Positions 23,017-33,024 of a stretch of 64,000 nt of DNA are shown here, one piece after another; position 1 is the first letter of the stretch, and the number at the start of each line of letters is the position of its first letter. Source of the stretch: Bifidobacterium tissieri. GTDB lineage: Bacteria > Actinomycetota > Actinomycetes > Actinomycetales > Bifidobacteriaceae. Location: positions 1-64,000 of the forward strand of contig NZ_MWWV01000018.1 of assembly GCF_002259645.1 (NCBI RefSeq). The letters run 5' to 3'. The notes below the pieces were generated by a model that saw only the letters and a list, made by a program, of their open reading frames with translations, had not been told where the DNA came from and did not search any database. The translations under genes were made by a program, and so were the position numbers.

Positions 23017-25476
23017 GTGGTGGCACAGCAGAACACGATGCCCGAAGTAGACATGACGGGACTTACCGGCGAACAGGTGAGCAAACGCGTCATGCAGGGT
23101 GAGGTCAACATCACGCAGGACAAGTCGTCCCGTTCGATCGGCCAGATCATCCGATCCAACGTGTTCACGTTGTTCAACGCGATCATCGCCGTGGCCATGG
23201 TCATGGTGCTGCTCACCGGACAATGGCGCGACTCCGTGTTCGGATTCGTGATCATCATCAACACGGGCATCGGCATCCTCACCGAGCTCAAGGCCAAGCG
23301 TACGCTCGACAAGCTTTCCATCCTCGTCGCATCCACGTATCTGATCCGTCGTGACGGCATCAATCAGGAGATCGCCCACGATCGCATCGTCAAGGACGAT
23401 CTGCTCTGGGTGCGCGCCGGCGACCAGGTGCCCGCCGATCTGGAGATCCTGCGAACCTGGGGACTGGAACTCGACGAATCCATGCTCACCGGCGAATCCC
23501 GAACCGTGCGCAAGAACCCCGGCGACACCGCCTACTCCGGTTCCACCGCGGTATCCGGGCTCGCGCTTGGCCGGGTCACCGCCGTGGGGGCGCGCAGCTA
23601 CGCGGCTACGCTCACCGCGCAGGCCAAGGTATACAAGAAAACGCATTCCGATCTTAACGCGGGCATCAACACCATCCTCAAATTCATGACGTTCCTCGTT
23701 GTGCCGCTGTGCGTGCTGCTCATCTGGACGCAGCTGAACACCGTGGGAGGCTGGGATGTGGCGATCGCCACCGGCGCATGGCGGCAGGCCGTGGTTTCCG
23801 CCGTCGCCGGTGTGGTGGGCATGATCCCCGAAGGACTCGTTCTGCTTACATCATTGAACTTCGCCGTGGCGGCCATGCGGCTCGCCCGCAAGAACACGCT
23901 CGTGCAGGAACTCGAATCCGTGGAGACGCTCGCCCGCGTGGATGCGCTCAACCTCGACAAGACCGGCACCATCACCGACGGCGGCATCGCCTTCGACCGG
24001 CTCGTCATGCTCGACGATGCGGTCGTCCAATCCGAACGGCATGCGGCCGAACAGGCGCTCTACGATCTGGCGAATGAAAGCCAGCCCAACGGCACCGGCC
24101 GCGCCATCCTCGCCGGACTGGGGGAGCAGGGCATCACCGCCGGCGATGTCGCGGATCGTATACCGTTCTCATCGGCGCGCAAATGGAGCGCCATCACCAC
24201 GCCCGACGGTGCCACCTGGTATATGGGTGCCCCCGAAGTGGTGATCGCCGCACTCGCCGACAACCACTCCACGGTATTGCACGAAGCCAACTCCTACGCA
24301 GAACAGGGAAGCCGCGTGGTGTTGCTGGCACGATCCACGGCCCCCGTCTCCGGCGACGACCCGGCACTGGATCCATCGGCGGCACCCGTCGCACTCGTCG
24401 TCTGCACCGAACGCATCCGACCGGACGCGGAACGGACCCTTGCCTGGTTCCGCGAACAGGGCGTACGCTGCCGCATCATCTCCGGCGACAATCCACGCAC
24501 CGTCGCTGCCATCGCCGGCAAGGTACATCTGACCGGCGACACAACCCCGCGATACATGGACGCACGCGAACTGCCCGACGACATTGACGCGCTCGCCGAA
24601 ACCCTCGAGGACGTGGATGTGCTCGGCCGAGTCCTGCCCGACCAGAAGAAGGCCATCGTCCAGGCGTTGCACAAGCGCGATCACGTGGTCGCCATGACCG
24701 GCGACGGCGTCAACGACACGCTCGCCATCAAGGAGGCCGACCTCGGCATCGCCATGGGCAACGCCGCCCCCGCCACCAAGGCCGTGGCCCAGGTGGTGCT
24801 CGTCGACTCCAAATTCTCCCACCTGCCCGACGTGGTCGCCCGCGGCCGTCAGGTCATGGCCAACATGGAACGCGTCGCCAGCCTGTTCCTGGTCAAAACC
24901 GTCTACTCCGCCATCATCTCCATCGGCGTGGTACTCACCGCCATGCCCTACCCGTACCTGCCGCGCCACATCACCTACGTGGGCGCGCTCACCATCGGAG
25001 CCCCCGCATTCATCCTCGCCCTCGCACCGAACACCCGCCGCTACATCCCCGGCTTCCTCAAACGCGTCGTCGCCTTCGCCCTGCCCGGCGGCATCGCCAC
25101 CGGCCTGTCGGTATTGCTGTGCGCATGGATCGTGCCGCGCGTCATGCACTGGAACCTCGACAATCCCGCCGATCTGGAATCGCTGCGCGCCACCAGCGCC
25201 ATCATCCTGTTCCTCATGGGCATGTTCGTGCTCTCCCGCGTGGCCAGACCCCTCAACTCGTGGCGTGGCGCGCTCGTCGCATTCTTCGCCATCTGCGGCG
25301 TGACCGGCATGCTCATCCCATTCGTCGCGAACTTCTTCGCCCTCATCATCCCCACAGGGCCCATGGTGACCGCAACGATCGCCGCACTGGCCATCGCCAC
25401 GGTGATCTTCCTCGTCTGCATCTGGATCGTCCCAAAGATCGGGCGCATTATTACACACGAAACAAAAACACGCTAG
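23017..25476 (+). CDS. P-type cation-transporting ATPase, CtpE-like
   Basis: About 819 residues. P-type ATPase hallmarks in order: MLTGES (actuator), IPEGLVLL in the fourth membrane helix, the phosphorylation motif LDKTGTITDGG, and MTGDGVNDTLAIKEADLGIAMGN in the hinge. C-terminal membrane helices follow. The PEGL motif and lack of metal-binding N-terminal domains place it with mycobacterial CtpE-type pumps, which are linked to calcium uptake; Ca2+ is inferred from family only. I use GTG 23017 because AAAGG lies seven bases upstream; ATG 22984 and GTG 23020 are also possible. It is followed by acn after 41 bases. Confidence 0.88.
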   Translation: MVAQQNTMPEVDMTGLTGEQVSKRVMQGEVNITQDKSSRSIGQIIRSNVFTLFNAIIAVAMVMVLLTGQWRDSVFGFVIIINTGIGILTELKAKRTLDKLSILVASTYLIRRDGINQEIAHDRIVKDDLLWVRAGDQVPADLEILRTWGLELDESMLTGESRTVRKNPGDTAYSGSTAVSGLALGRVTAVGARSYAATLTAQAKVYKKTHSDLNAGINTILKFMTFLVVPLCVLLIWTQLNTVGGWDVAIATGAWRQAVVSAVAGVVGMIPEGLVLLTSLNFAVAAMRLARKNTLVQELESVETLARVDALNLDKTGTITDGGIAFDRLVMLDDAVVQSERHAAEQALYDLANESQPNGTGRAILAGLGEQGITAGDVADRIPFSSARKWSAITTPDGATWYMGAPEVVIAALADNHSTVLHEANSYAEQGSRVVLLARSTAPVSGDDPALDPSAAPVALVVCTERIRPDAERTLAWFREQGVRCRIISGDNPRTVAAIAGKVHLTGDTTPRYMDARELPDDIDALAETLEDVDVLGRVLPDQKKAIVQALHKRDHVVAMTGDGVNDTLAIKEADLGIAMGNAAPATKAVAQVVLVDSKFSHLPDVVARGRQVMANMERVASLFLVKTVYSAIISIGVVLTAMPYPYLPRHITYVGALTIGAPAFILALAPNTRRYIPGFLKRVVAFALPGGIATGLSVLLCAWIVPRVMHWNLDNPADLESLRATSAIILFLMGMFVLSRVARPLNSWRGALVAFFAICGVTGMLIPFVANFFALIIPTGPMVTATIAALAIATVIFLVCIWIVPKIGRIITHETKTR

Positions 25477-25517
25477 AACTATGTTGTTATTGATTTCGTA
25501 AAGATCACGGAGGCCGT

Positions 25518-28217
25518 ATGTCCATCCATGACGATCAGCTCACCACGCTCAACGTGGCGGGCAAGGATTATGACTACTATGCCATCGCCAACCTGCCCGG
25601 CATCGACCACCTGCCCTACTCACTGAAGGTGCTGGTGGAGAATCTCGTGCGCAACATCGACGGCGCCAACATCACCGACGACCACGTCAAGGCGCTGCTC
25701 GACTGGGACCCCAACGCCGAACCCAGCCACGAGATCCAGTTCACCCCCTCCCGCGTGGTCATGCAGGACTTCACCGGTGTGCCGTGCATCGTCGACCTCG
25801 CCACCATGCGCGACGCCGTCAAGGATCTCGGCGGCGACCCCGAGGTCATCAACCCGCAGGTCCAGTCCGACATGGTCATCGACCACTCCGTCCAGATCGA
25901 CAAGTACGCGCTCGCCGACGCCGTCGAACAGAACATGGACATCGAATACCAGCGCAACGGCGAACGCTACCAGTTCCTGCGCTGGGGACAGCAGGCCTTC
26001 CGCAACTTCCGCGTCGTACCGCCGGGAACCGGCATCATCCACCAGGTCAACATCGAATATCTGGCCAAGGTGATCATGACCCGCGCCGAGGAGAACGGCA
26101 ACACGCTCGCCTACCTCGACTCCTGCGTGGGCACCGACTCGCACACCACCACCGAAAACGGCCTCGGCGTACTCGGCTGGGGCGTCGGCGGCATCGAAGC
26201 CGAGGCGGCCATGCTCGGCCAGCCGATCTCCATGCTCGTTCCGCGCGTCGTCGGCTTCAAGCTCACCGGCTCCATCCCCGAAGGGGTCACCGCCACCGAC
26301 GTGGTGCTCACCATCACCGACATGCTCCGCCAGCACGGCGTGGTCGGCAAGTTCGTCGAATTCTACGGTGAGGGCATCGCCTCCGTCCCGCTCGCCAACC
26401 GTGCCACCATCGGCAACATGAGCCCCGAATTCGGTTCCACCTGCGGCATCTTCCCGATCGACGACGTCACGCTCGACTACCTGCGCCTCACCGGCCGCAG
26501 CGACGAGCAGGTCGCCCTCGTGGAAGCCTACGCCAAGGCCAACAAGCTGTGGGGCGACGCCTCCGACCCCGACTACGTGGAACCGCAGTACTCCGAATAC
26601 ATGGAACTCGACCTCGGCACCGTGGTCCCGTCCATCGCTGGCCCCAAGCGCCCGCAGGACCGCATCAAGCTCACCGAATCCAAGCAGACGTTCGAAGACA
26701 CGCTGCCCGCCTACGAGACCGACAAGACCGTCAAGGAGCCCGTGGCCGTGTCCACCGACTTCCGCGGCGACTTCAACCTCGAAAACGGTGCCGTGGCCAT
26801 CGCCTCCATCACCAGCTGCACCAACACATCCAACCCGAGCGTCATGATCGCCGCCGGCCTCATCGCCCGCAACGCGCACGCCAAGGGCCTCACCCCCAAG
26901 CCGTGGGTCAAGACCTCGCTCGCCCCGGGATCCCAGGTCGTGGCCGACTACCTCAAGGCCGCCGGCCTCCAGGACGACCTCGACGCCCTCGGCTACCAGC
27001 TCGTCGGCTTCGGATGCGCCACCTGCATCGGCAACTCCGGCCCGCTGCTACCCGAGATCAGCGAGGCGATCAACGCCAACGACATGACCGTCACCGCCGT
27101 GCTCTCTGGCAACCGCAACTTCGAAGGCCGCATCAGCCCCGACGTCAAGATGAACTATCTGGCATCCCCGCCGCTCGTCATCGCCTACGCGCTCGCAGGC
27201 AGCATGGACTTCGACTTCGAAACCCAGTCGCTCGGCACGGACAAGGACGGCAACGATGTGTACCTCAAGGACATTTGGCCCACCAACGCCGAGGTGGAGG
27301 CTGTGGTCAACGGCACCGTCAGCCGCGAGATGTTCCTCAAGGACTACGCCTCCGTGTTCGACGGCGACCACCGCTGGAAGGGCCTCGACGTGCCCGAAGG
27401 CGAACTGTTCGCCTGGGACCCGAAGTCCACGTACGTGCGCAAGCAGACGTTCTTCGACGGCATGAAGGCCACGCCGGATCCGGTCCAGGACATCCACGGT
27501 GCCCGTGTGCTTGCCCTGCTCGGTGACTCCGTGACCACCGACCACATCTCCCCGGCTGGCGCGTTCAAGGCGTCCAGCCCCGCCGGCAAGTACCTGACCG
27601 AGCGTGGCGTGGAGCCGAAGAACTTCAACTCGTACGGTTCCCGTCGAGGCAACCACGAGGTGATGGTGCGCGGCACGTTCGGCAACATCCGTCTGCGCAA
27701 CCAGCTACTCGCCTCCACCGGCAACGAGGTGACGCCCGGCGGCTTCACCTACGATTTCACCACCGGCAAGCCGTCCACCATCTTCGACGCCTCGCTCAAC
27801 TACAAGGCCGCAGGCACCCCGCTGGTCGTGCTCGCCGGCAAGGAGTACGGCACCGGATCCTCGCGTGACTGGGCCGCCAAGGGCACGCTCATGCTGGGCG
27901 TGAAGGCCGTGATCACCGAGAGCTTCGAGCGCATCCACCGCTCCAACCTGATCGGCATGGGTGTGCTGCCGTTGCAGTTCCCGGCCGGCGAATCATACAC
28001 GTCGCTCGGCCTGGACGGCACGGAGACGTACGACATCGACGGCATCGAGGAGCTCAACAACGGTGTGACGCCGAGCACGGTGAAGGTCACCGCCACCAAG
28101 GCCGACGGCTCCACCGTGAGCTTCGACGCCGTGGTGCGCATCGACACCCCCGGCGAGGCCGACTACTTCCGCAACGGCGGCATCCTCCAGTACGTGCTGC
28201 GCAACCTGATGAAGTAG
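25518..28217 (+). CDS. acn: Aconitate hydratase
   Basis: 899 residues, full length for AcnA-type aconitase (citrate to isocitrate through cis-aconitate, cytosolic). The 4Fe-4S ligands are the Cys in [15 protein letters not shown] and the CxxC in [14 protein letters not shown]. The swivel domain shows [14 protein letters not shown]. Bifidobacteria lack a complete TCA cycle, so the enzyme most likely supplies 2-oxoglutarate for glutamate synthesis with citrate synthase and isocitrate dehydrogenase. GGAGG lies four bases before ATG 25518. Confidence 0.96.
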   Translation: MSIHDDQLTTLNVAGKDYDYYAIANLPGIDHLPYSLKVLVENLVRNIDGANITDDHVKALLDWDPNAEPSHEIQFTPSRVVMQDFTGVPCIVDLATMRDAVKDLGGDPEVINPQVQSDMVIDHSVQIDKYALADAVEQNMDIEYQRNGERYQFLRWGQQAFRNFRVVPPGTGIIHQVNIEYLAKVIMTRAEENGNTLAYLDSCVGTDSHTTTENGLGVLGWGVGGIEAEAAMLGQPISMLVPRVVGFKLTGSIPEGVTATDVVLTITDMLRQHGVVGKFVEFYGEGIASVPLANRATIGNMSPEFGSTCGIFPIDDVTLDYLRLTGRSDEQVALVEAYAKANKLWGDASDPDYVEPQYSEYMELDLGTVVPSIAGPKRPQDRIKLTESKQTFEDTLPAYETDKTVKEPVAVSTDFRGDFNLENGAVAIASITSCTNTSNPSVMIAAGLIARNAHAKGLTPKPWVKTSLAPGSQVVADYLKAAGLQDDLDALGYQLVGFGCATCIGNSGPLLPEISEAINANDMTVTAVLSGNRNFEGRISPDVKMNYLASPPLVIAYALAGSMDFDFETQSLGTDKDGNDVYLKDIWPTNAEVEAVVNGTVSREMFLKDYASVFDGDHRWKGLDVPEGELFAWDPKSTYVRKQTFFDGMKATPDPVQDIHGARVLALLGDSVTTDHISPAGAFKASSPAGKYLTERGVEPKNFNSYGSRRGNHEVMVRGTFGNIRLRNQLLASTGNEVTPGGFTYDFTTGKPSTIFDASLNYKAAGTPLVVLAGKEYGTGSSRDWAAKGTLMLGVKAVITESFERIHRSNLIGMGVLPLQFPAGESYTSLGLDGTETYDIDGIEELNNGVTPSTVKVTATKADGSTVSFDAVVRIDTPGEADYFRNGGILQYVLRNLMK

Positions 28218-28267
28218 TACGCTCAACGCCATGCCGATAACGGCTGGAATCGGCTGATGCCAGCCAG

Positions 28268-28311
28268 TGCCGCTGCCGTGACCTCGTGATGACGTGGTCA
28301 CGGCAGCGGCA
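28268..28311 (+). terminator. 16-bp perfect stem-loop after acn
   Basis: TGCCGCTGCCGTGACC (28268-28283) pairs with GGTCACGGCAGCGGCA (28296-28311) with a 12-base loop. It lies 50 bases after the acn stop. No T-run follows, so it may act as an mRNA end stabiliser as well as a terminator. Confidence 0.65.
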
Positions 28312-28389
28312 TATTCATGCGGTTGCGGCAGAATGGAATGAAGCCGTGCACACGGCCATCATCAACGGCATGAAGCAGGGGAGTCAATT

Positions 28390-29004
28390 ATGAGCAGGGC
28401 ATTGATCATTGTCGACGTGCAGCCCACGTTCTGCGAGGGAGGTGAACTCGGCGTGGACGGCGGCAACGCCGTGGCGGAGCGCATCGCCGACTACGTGCGT
28501 GCGCATCGCGACGACTACGCGTTCATCGCCACCACTCAGGATTGGCACATCGTGCCGGGGCGGCATTTCTCCGAGCAGCCCGATTTCGTGGACACGTGGC
28601 CGCCGCACGGTGTGGCGGGTACGGTTAACGCGCAGTTGCATCCCGCCATCGCCGCGCTGAATGTGGACCATCATTTCAAGAAGGGGCAGTACTCTGCCTC
28701 CTACTCCGGGTTCGAAGGCATTGAGGACAACAGCGACCGTCAGCAGTCGCGCGCCGAAGTGCGCATCGCCACGGAGGAGGGGCATACATTGGTCAACGCA
28801 CTGCGCAAGGCGGGGATCGACGATGTGGACATGGTCGGTATCGCAGAATCGCACTGCGTCAAGGAGACCGCGTTGGATGCGGTGAAATTCGGGTTCCATG
28901 TGCGCGTGTTCACGGATCTCACCGTTCCCGTGAGCGAGGAACTTGGCGAACTGGCCCGTAAGCAGATGGCCGATGCCGGCGTTGTACTGGAACCGTCGCG
29001 CTGA
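28390..29004 (+). CDS. pncA: Nicotinamidase (isochorismatase-like cysteine hydrolase)
   Basis: 204 residues. The catalytic triad is Asp9 (LIIVDVQPTF), Lys98 (FKKGQ) and Cys156 (AESHCVKET), with metal ligands in TQDWH (Asp51, His53). The YSASYSGFEG segment is typical of nicotinamidases, which convert nicotinamide to nicotinate for NAD salvage. Start ATG 28390 is preceded by GGGGAG. The gene is flanked by hairpins, suggesting it stands alone. Confidence in the fold is high, in the exact substrate good. Confidence 0.9.
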   Translation: MSRALIIVDVQPTFCEGGELGVDGGNAVAERIADYVRAHRDDYAFIATTQDWHIVPGRHFSEQPDFVDTWPPHGVAGTVNAQLHPAIAALNVDHHFKKGQYSASYSGFEGIEDNSDRQQSRAEVRIATEEGHTLVNALRKAGIDDVDMVGIAESHCVKETALDAVKFGFHVRVFTDLTVPVSEELGELARKQMADAGVVLEPSR

Positions 29005-29283
29005 CATGTCGTCACGGCATCAAACACGACGCTGATGTGAGATGTGGTTGCCGTCGTGACGATCAGCCGCGTCGCGGACATGATGGGTGGCGAACGATTT
29101 CGGTGATTACGGATCGATGGCGATCCAGGCGCCGACGAAATCGCAGTGCAAGCGATTGCCTACCAGGTGGAAGGGTGTATGTTTCGGGGGATGTGAGCGT
29201 GCACGCAACGACGCGACACGCTGAAACTGTTCATTATCTCACGTTTTCGATACGCGAGCTGTACCTGGAGGGGGGATTGGTCT
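29005..29283. other. Intergenic stretch upstream of two small ORFs
   Basis: No convincing gene. A weak stem can form between GTCACGGCA (about 29009-29020) and TGCCGTCGTGAC (about 29046-29057), possibly ending pncA transcription. I found no strong promoter. The one plus-strand reading frame crossing the region is arginine-rich and looks non-coding. Confidence 0.4.
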
Positions 29284-29358
29284 ATGCTCGAATCAAGAAG
29301 GGCAATGAACGGCGCATGGCAGCGTATTCATCATCTTCAGAGAGAAGCTCATCAATGA
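29284..29358 (+). CDS. Possible 24-residue small ORF
   Basis: A run GGAGGGGGG (29267-29275) sits eight bases before an ATG, an unusually strong ribosome-binding site. The frame gives a basic 24-residue peptide starting MLESRRAMNGAW and ending at TGA 29356-29358. It lies 31 bases before the next small ORF and could be a leader peptide or real small protein. No family is recognisable. Confidence 0.35.
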   Translation: MLESRRAMNGAWQRIHHLQREAHQ

Positions 29359-29389
29359 GAGAAACCACAGGAACAAGGGGGTCCTTGAT

Positions 29390-29551
29390 ATGACAAGCAA
29401 ACAGTGTGCCGTAGTCGGTTGCGATCGACAGGCCGAATCCAACGGGATGTGCGAGATGCACTTTACGCGCGCGCTCATCTATGGTCAGGTGAGGACCCCG
29501 CAGCACAAGACCGTGCTCGCTGCCACAACGAAAGTACGTTGTGCCATCTGA
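29390..29551 (+). CDS. 53-residue protein with a Cys/His zinc-finger-like pattern
   Basis: The sequence begins MTSKQCAVVGCDRQAESNGM and continues CEMHFTRALIYGQVRTP, a Cys-x4-Cys-x9-Cys-x2-His arrangement. Similar CxVxGCxxxA...GxCxxHyxR patterns occur in small phage and actinobacterial proteins and in HNH-like proteins. AAGGGGG lies eight bases before ATG 29390. The gene is isolated between the small ORF and a strong terminator. The function is unknown; nucleic-acid binding is a guess from the pattern. Confidence 0.6.
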   Translation: MTSKQCAVVGCDRQAESNGMCEMHFTRALIYGQVRTPQHKTVLAATTKVRCAI

Positions 29552-29598
29552 TTGTTCGGATATCGTCCGTGAATCAGTGCATCGAAAGATGGAATGAC

Positions 29599-29656
29599 GA
29601 AGGGGCGGATGGCGGGTGAACGACGTTGACGTCGTCCGCTCACCATCCGCCCCTTC
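29599..29656. terminator. Strong hairpin between convergent transcripts
   Basis: GAAGGGGCGGATGG (29599-29612) pairs with CCATCCGCCCCTTC (29643-29656). An inner stem, ACGACGTTGACGTCGT, lies at the loop. It separates the small zinc-finger gene from the minus-strand EamA gene and probably works in both directions. Confidence 0.75.
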
Positions 29657-29705
29657 ATCGTCTTGACGAAAGACTCAGTGAATCACCACTACGGAATCAT
29701 GGCCA

Positions 29706-30692
29706 TCATAATGATTTGCCGGAACGATCGGCTTTGCGTTCCAGCAGACGCTTCGGCAACGACACCGGCATCTGCGCCAGCAGGGTGCCGATGAAGATCA
29801 GCGCACAACCCCAGTAGGAGCGGGCGGTCATCACCTCGCCAAGAATGACAGCCCCTCCCAGTGCGGAGAACAACGATTCCAACGACATGATCAACGATGC
29901 CTGCGTTGGCGGCACCCACTGCTGGCCCACCACCTGCAACGTGTAGGCGATGCCGACGGAACCGATGCCGGCGTACACGATAGGCATCCAGCCGGCCGCC
30001 GCGCCAGCCCAATCGATCGATCCATCGAATGCGGCTCCCACCCAACTGAGTACGGCCGACGTGACGAACTGGCAGAACGACAGCCAGATGGGATCCACCG
30101 AGGACCCGAACATATCGATGATCAGAATATGCGCCGCAAACAGCACGGCACAGCTGAACAGTATGAGATCGGCTCCGCTGACGGACCCGAATCCGTCGGT
30201 GATGCAGAGCAGGTAGAAGCCGATCACCGCGATGATCACGCTCAATATGGTGACCACCGTGACACGACGTCGAAGAAACACCCACGCCAGCAGCGGCACG
30301 ATCACGATGTACAACGCCGTGATGAACCCGGCCCGTCCGGCCTCGCGCCCCCACAGCACGCCATACTGCTGCATCGTGCTCGCAGTGAACAGCACCAGAC
30401 CGCAGATGCCGCCGATCAGTAGCGTGCGCTTCCAAGTGGCAGAGACAGTGGTAGAGTTCCGTGAGTTTCGGGAACCCCGAGACGAGCCGCCGGAGTCCGA
30501 GGCAGGAGCGTGCTTCCGACGCACGGTCAGCAGCAGAATCGGTATCAGCGACGCCGCTCCCAGTGTGAATCGTGTGGCATTGAAGAACAGAGGGGACACG
30601 GAGTCCATGCCCTGCACCTGAGCCACGAATGCCAATCCCCAGATCAGGGCCGTCAACAGTAGGCAGAACATGCCACCCAATTCTTTTCTCAT
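29706..30692 (-). CDS. EamA/DMT-family transporter
   Basis: 328 residues with about ten membrane helices arranged as two EamA repeats. Recognisable pieces are LTALIWGLAFVAQVQGMDSV and FFNATRFTLGAASLIPILLL in the first half and GIGSVGIAYTLQVVGQQWVP with SLESLFSALGGAVILGE in the second. A Ser/Arg/Gly-rich loop lies between helices two and three. The substrate cannot be predicted; relatives export amino acids or other metabolites. The start is ATG 30692 (GTG one codon earlier is possible). Confidence 0.85.
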   Translation of the reverse strand: MRKELGGMFCLLLTALIWGLAFVAQVQGMDSVSPLFFNATRFTLGAASLIPILLLTVRRKHAPASDSGGSSRGSRNSRNSTTVSATWKRTLLIGGICGLVLFTASTMQQYGVLWGREAGRAGFITALYIVIVPLLAWVFLRRRVTVVTILSVIIAVIGFYLLCITDGFGSVSGADLILFSCAVLFAAHILIIDMFGSSVDPIWLSFCQFVTSAVLSWVGAAFDGSIDWAGAAAGWMPIVYAGIGSVGIAYTLQVVGQQWVPPTQASLIMSLESLFSALGGAVILGEVMTARSYWGCALIFIGTLLAQMPVSLPKRLLERKADRSGKSL

Positions 30693-30724
30693 CACGTCGC
30701 ACAACCTACCGAGGTCAGATAACG

Positions 30725-30759
30725 AAAAAGCCGGTCGTCTCGCATAACGAAACGACCGG
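30725..30759 (-). terminator. Rho-independent terminator of the Bax-inhibitor-like gene
   Basis: Read on the minus strand, CCGGTCGT and ACGACCGG (30752-30759 and 30731-30738) form the stem and are followed by GCTTTTTC, a T-run. It lies 34 bases after the stop codon at 30794. Confidence 0.8.
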
Positions 30760-30793
30760 TCTTCACCGTCGCGGGTGCGATATCGGCGGGCGA

Positions 30794-31762
30794 CTACTCG
30801 CGCGAACCGAGCAACTGCAGCAGATTGACGAAGAAATTGATGAAGTCGAGATACAGGTTCAGCGCGCACAGGATCGACACGCGCTTGATCATCGTCGCAT
30901 CATTCGCATACTGCTGGAACAGCGCTCGCGTGGCCTGCGCGTCATACGCTGTCAGACCGGCGAAGATCACTAGCGCGATCGCGGAGATGATCATCGTCGT
31001 GGTCTGACCGGGCATGACGAACATCATGATCAGTTCGGCCACGATCAGCACGATCAGCGCCACCATGAGAATCGGACCGGCCTTGAGCAGATCGGCTTTC
31101 GTGGTCAGCGCCACCATCGTCAGGCACAGGAAGAATCCGGCGGTCATCGCCAGTACCAGCACGATGCTGCCCAGCGAGTAGACGGCGAAGATCGAGCTCA
31201 GAGTGAATCCCATCAGCGCCGCATACACGTAGAACAGCACGCGTGCGACGGCGGGGTTCATCGTCATCACCTTCCAGCCGAGCACCACGGCAAGCGCCAC
31301 CTGGGCGATGACTAGGCCGATCCATCCGATCGAACCGAACGCCATAAGAAACGCGTACAACATGCCGGTGGTCTGGGTGAGCAGCGCCACTACGGCGGTA
31401 ACCAGCAGGCCGGCGGTCATCTCGCCGTATGCCTTGGCCGTGGAAACGCGTGTGGCCTTCAGATAGTTCTCCTGCGTGTAGATGGCCTGTGCATCCATCA
31501 CCGGCTGGCCATAGGCGGCCCCTGCGTAACCGTTCTGCGCGTATTGAGGCTGACCGTACTGCGGTTGCGTGTATTGAGGTTGCGTGTACTGGGGCTGTGA
31601 CTGCTGCGCGTACTGGGGCTGTGCATACTGCGGCTGCTGATAACCCTGCTGACCGTAAGGCTGCTGATACTGCTGCTGTCCATACGGATTCTGCCCATAC
31701 GGGCTCTGCGCATTATTGGAATTGAATTGATTTCGGGGCTGGCCATTATCACCAAATGCCAT
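30794..31762 (-). CDS. Bax inhibitor-1/YccA-family membrane protein
   Basis: 322 residues. The first ~85 residues are a Gln/Tyr/Pro-rich low-complexity region with repeats such as QPQYTQPQYTQPQYGQ, exposed and probably disordered. Seven membrane helices follow, including ATRVSTAKAYGEMTAGLLV, FTLSSIFAVYSL and the closing IKRVSILCALNLYLDFINFF, all typical of the UPF0005 fold. Bacterial members have been linked to proton-sensitive calcium leak and membrane stress. AGAAGGAG sits six bases before ATG 31762. The repeat-rich N-terminus is common in actinobacterial versions. Confidence 0.88.
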   Translation of the reverse strand: MAFGDNGQPRNQFNSNNAQSPYGQNPYGQQQYQQPYGQQGYQQPQYAQPQYAQQSQPQYTQPQYTQPQYGQPQYAQNGYAGAAYGQPVMDAQAIYTQENYLKATRVSTAKAYGEMTAGLLVTAVVALLTQTTGMLYAFLMAFGSIGWIGLVIAQVALAVVLGWKVMTMNPAVARVLFYVYAALMGFTLSSIFAVYSLGSIVLVLAMTAGFFLCLTMVALTTKADLLKAGPILMVALIVLIVAELIMMFVMPGQTTTMIISAIALVIFAGLTAYDAQATRALFQQYANDATMIKRVSILCALNLYLDFINFFVNLLQLLGSRE

Positions 31763-31983
31763 GATCGCTCCTTCTGTTCATCATCACGGCCAGTTTACGG
31801 GGGGCACCTGAGGAATCCCTGAACACGATTACGCTGAGAACGATACCAAACGGACGTGGGCGGTGTGGCATACCGACGGCACCCACGCGCTCCAATAGGA
31901 TGGGAATCGGGCTGAACACCCAACGTCATCGCATGATCGCACGGTTTCGGTGCGATCGATCAACGATCGATCAAGGAGGATTC

Positions 31984-32802
31984 ATGGAATTCATCACGCT
32001 CAACAACGATGTGACCATTCCGCAGCTGGGACTTGGTGTCTTCCAGACACCGGAAGGCGAACAGACCGAAAACGCCGTACGCTGGGCGCTCGCCAACGGC
32101 TACCGCCATATTGACACCGCCAAGGTCTACGGCAACGAGGAATCGGTGGGCAAGGGCATCGCCGAATCCGGCGTGGATCGCAAGGACATCTTCCTGACCA
32201 CCAAACTGTGGAATGAGGACATCCGCCAGCATCGCGCCAAGGCTGCCTTCGAGGAAAGCCTCAGGCGACTCGGCACCGACTATGTCGACCTCTACCTGAT
32301 CCACTGGCCCGCCGATGGTTGGCAGGATGCGTGGAAGGACATGATCGACCTGTACCACGACGGCCATATCCGCGCCATCGGCGTGAGCAACTTCCAGATT
32401 CATCACCTTGAGGACCTGTTCAAGATCAGCGACGTGGTTCCCGCCGCCAACCAGATCGAATCCTCACCCGATTTCCCCAACAATGAGGTCATCGCCTATT
32501 GCAAGGAGCATGGCATCGCCGTCGAGGCATGGAGCCCGCTTGGCGGTACTGGCGGCAAGCTGCTGTCAAGCCCGGCGCTCGCCGAGATCGGCGCCAAATA
32601 TGGCAAGTCGGCGGCCCAGGTGGTCATCCGATGGCATCTGCAGCGTGGCGTGGTGGTGATCCCCAAGTCCGTGCACGAGGAGCGTATCTGCCAGAACATC
32701 GACGTGTTCGACTTCACGCTCACCGATGCGGATATGGCCGCGATCGAAGCGGCCGGCAGCGGTCACCGCAACGGTTCCAGCCCCGACGATTTCGACTTCT
32801 AA
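31984..32802 (+). CDS. Aldo/keto reductase
   Basis: 272 residues, NADPH-dependent reduction of aldehydes or ketones in the cytosol. The catalytic tetrad is Asp44 and Tyr49 (HIDTAKVYGNE), Lys74 (TTKLWN) and His107 (LIHWP). Cofactor binding is seen in VVIPKSVHEERICQNIDVF. The text is close to the 2,5-diketo-gluconate reductase subgroup, but substrates of these enzymes are broad. AAGGAGGA lies three bases before ATG 31984. A duplicated repeat follows the gene. Confidence 0.92.
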   Translation: MEFITLNNDVTIPQLGLGVFQTPEGEQTENAVRWALANGYRHIDTAKVYGNEESVGKGIAESGVDRKDIFLTTKLWNEDIRQHRAKAAFEESLRRLGTDYVDLYLIHWPADGWQDAWKDMIDLYHDGHIRAIGVSNFQIHHLEDLFKISDVVPAANQIESSPDFPNNEVIAYCKEHGIAVEAWSPLGGTGGKLLSSPALAEIGAKYGKSAAQVVIRWHLQRGVVVIPKSVHEERICQNIDVFDFTLTDADMAAIEAAGSGHRNGSSPDDFDF

Positions 32803-32826
32803 TCGATCTCAATCGCCCTCATTGGG

Positions 32827-33024
32827 TGGTGAAGTCGGTGGTGTACGCGTGTGGCATCAAGGCGCGGACGGTGAAGGCGTACGAACGGTACGTCGGGCCG
32901 TTCCTGACTTGGTGAAGTCGGTGGTGCACGCGTGTGGCATCAAGGCGCGGACGGTGAAGGCGTACGAACGGTACGTCGAACCGTCCGCAACGCCGATGAC
33001 ACTCCGTGCACCACCGACTTCACC
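32827..33024. repeat. Duplicated ~83-bp element plus 20-bp inverted arm
   Basis: A segment beginning GGTGAAGTCGGTGGTG occurs at 32828 and again at 32911, with about 70 nearly identical bases (through GGTACGTCG) in each. In addition, the first 20 bases of copy 2 (32911-32930) are repeated perfectly in inverted orientation at 33005-33024, which overlaps the stop codon of the convergent alarmone synthetase gene. The element could fold into a long hairpin and act as a terminator, or be a small mobile repeat. Confidence 0.85.

Noticed and set aside
25620-26879. Long open frames on the minus strand across acn and the P-type ATPase (also 24169-25458)
   Set aside because: Gly/Asp/His-rich shadow frames with no domain; the plus-strand enzymes have intact catalytic motifs.
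29037-29393. A 118-codon plus-strand frame before the small zinc-finger ORF
   Set aside because: Arg/Ser-rich, no family resemblance, poor start; it conflicts with two frames that have strong ribosome-binding sites.
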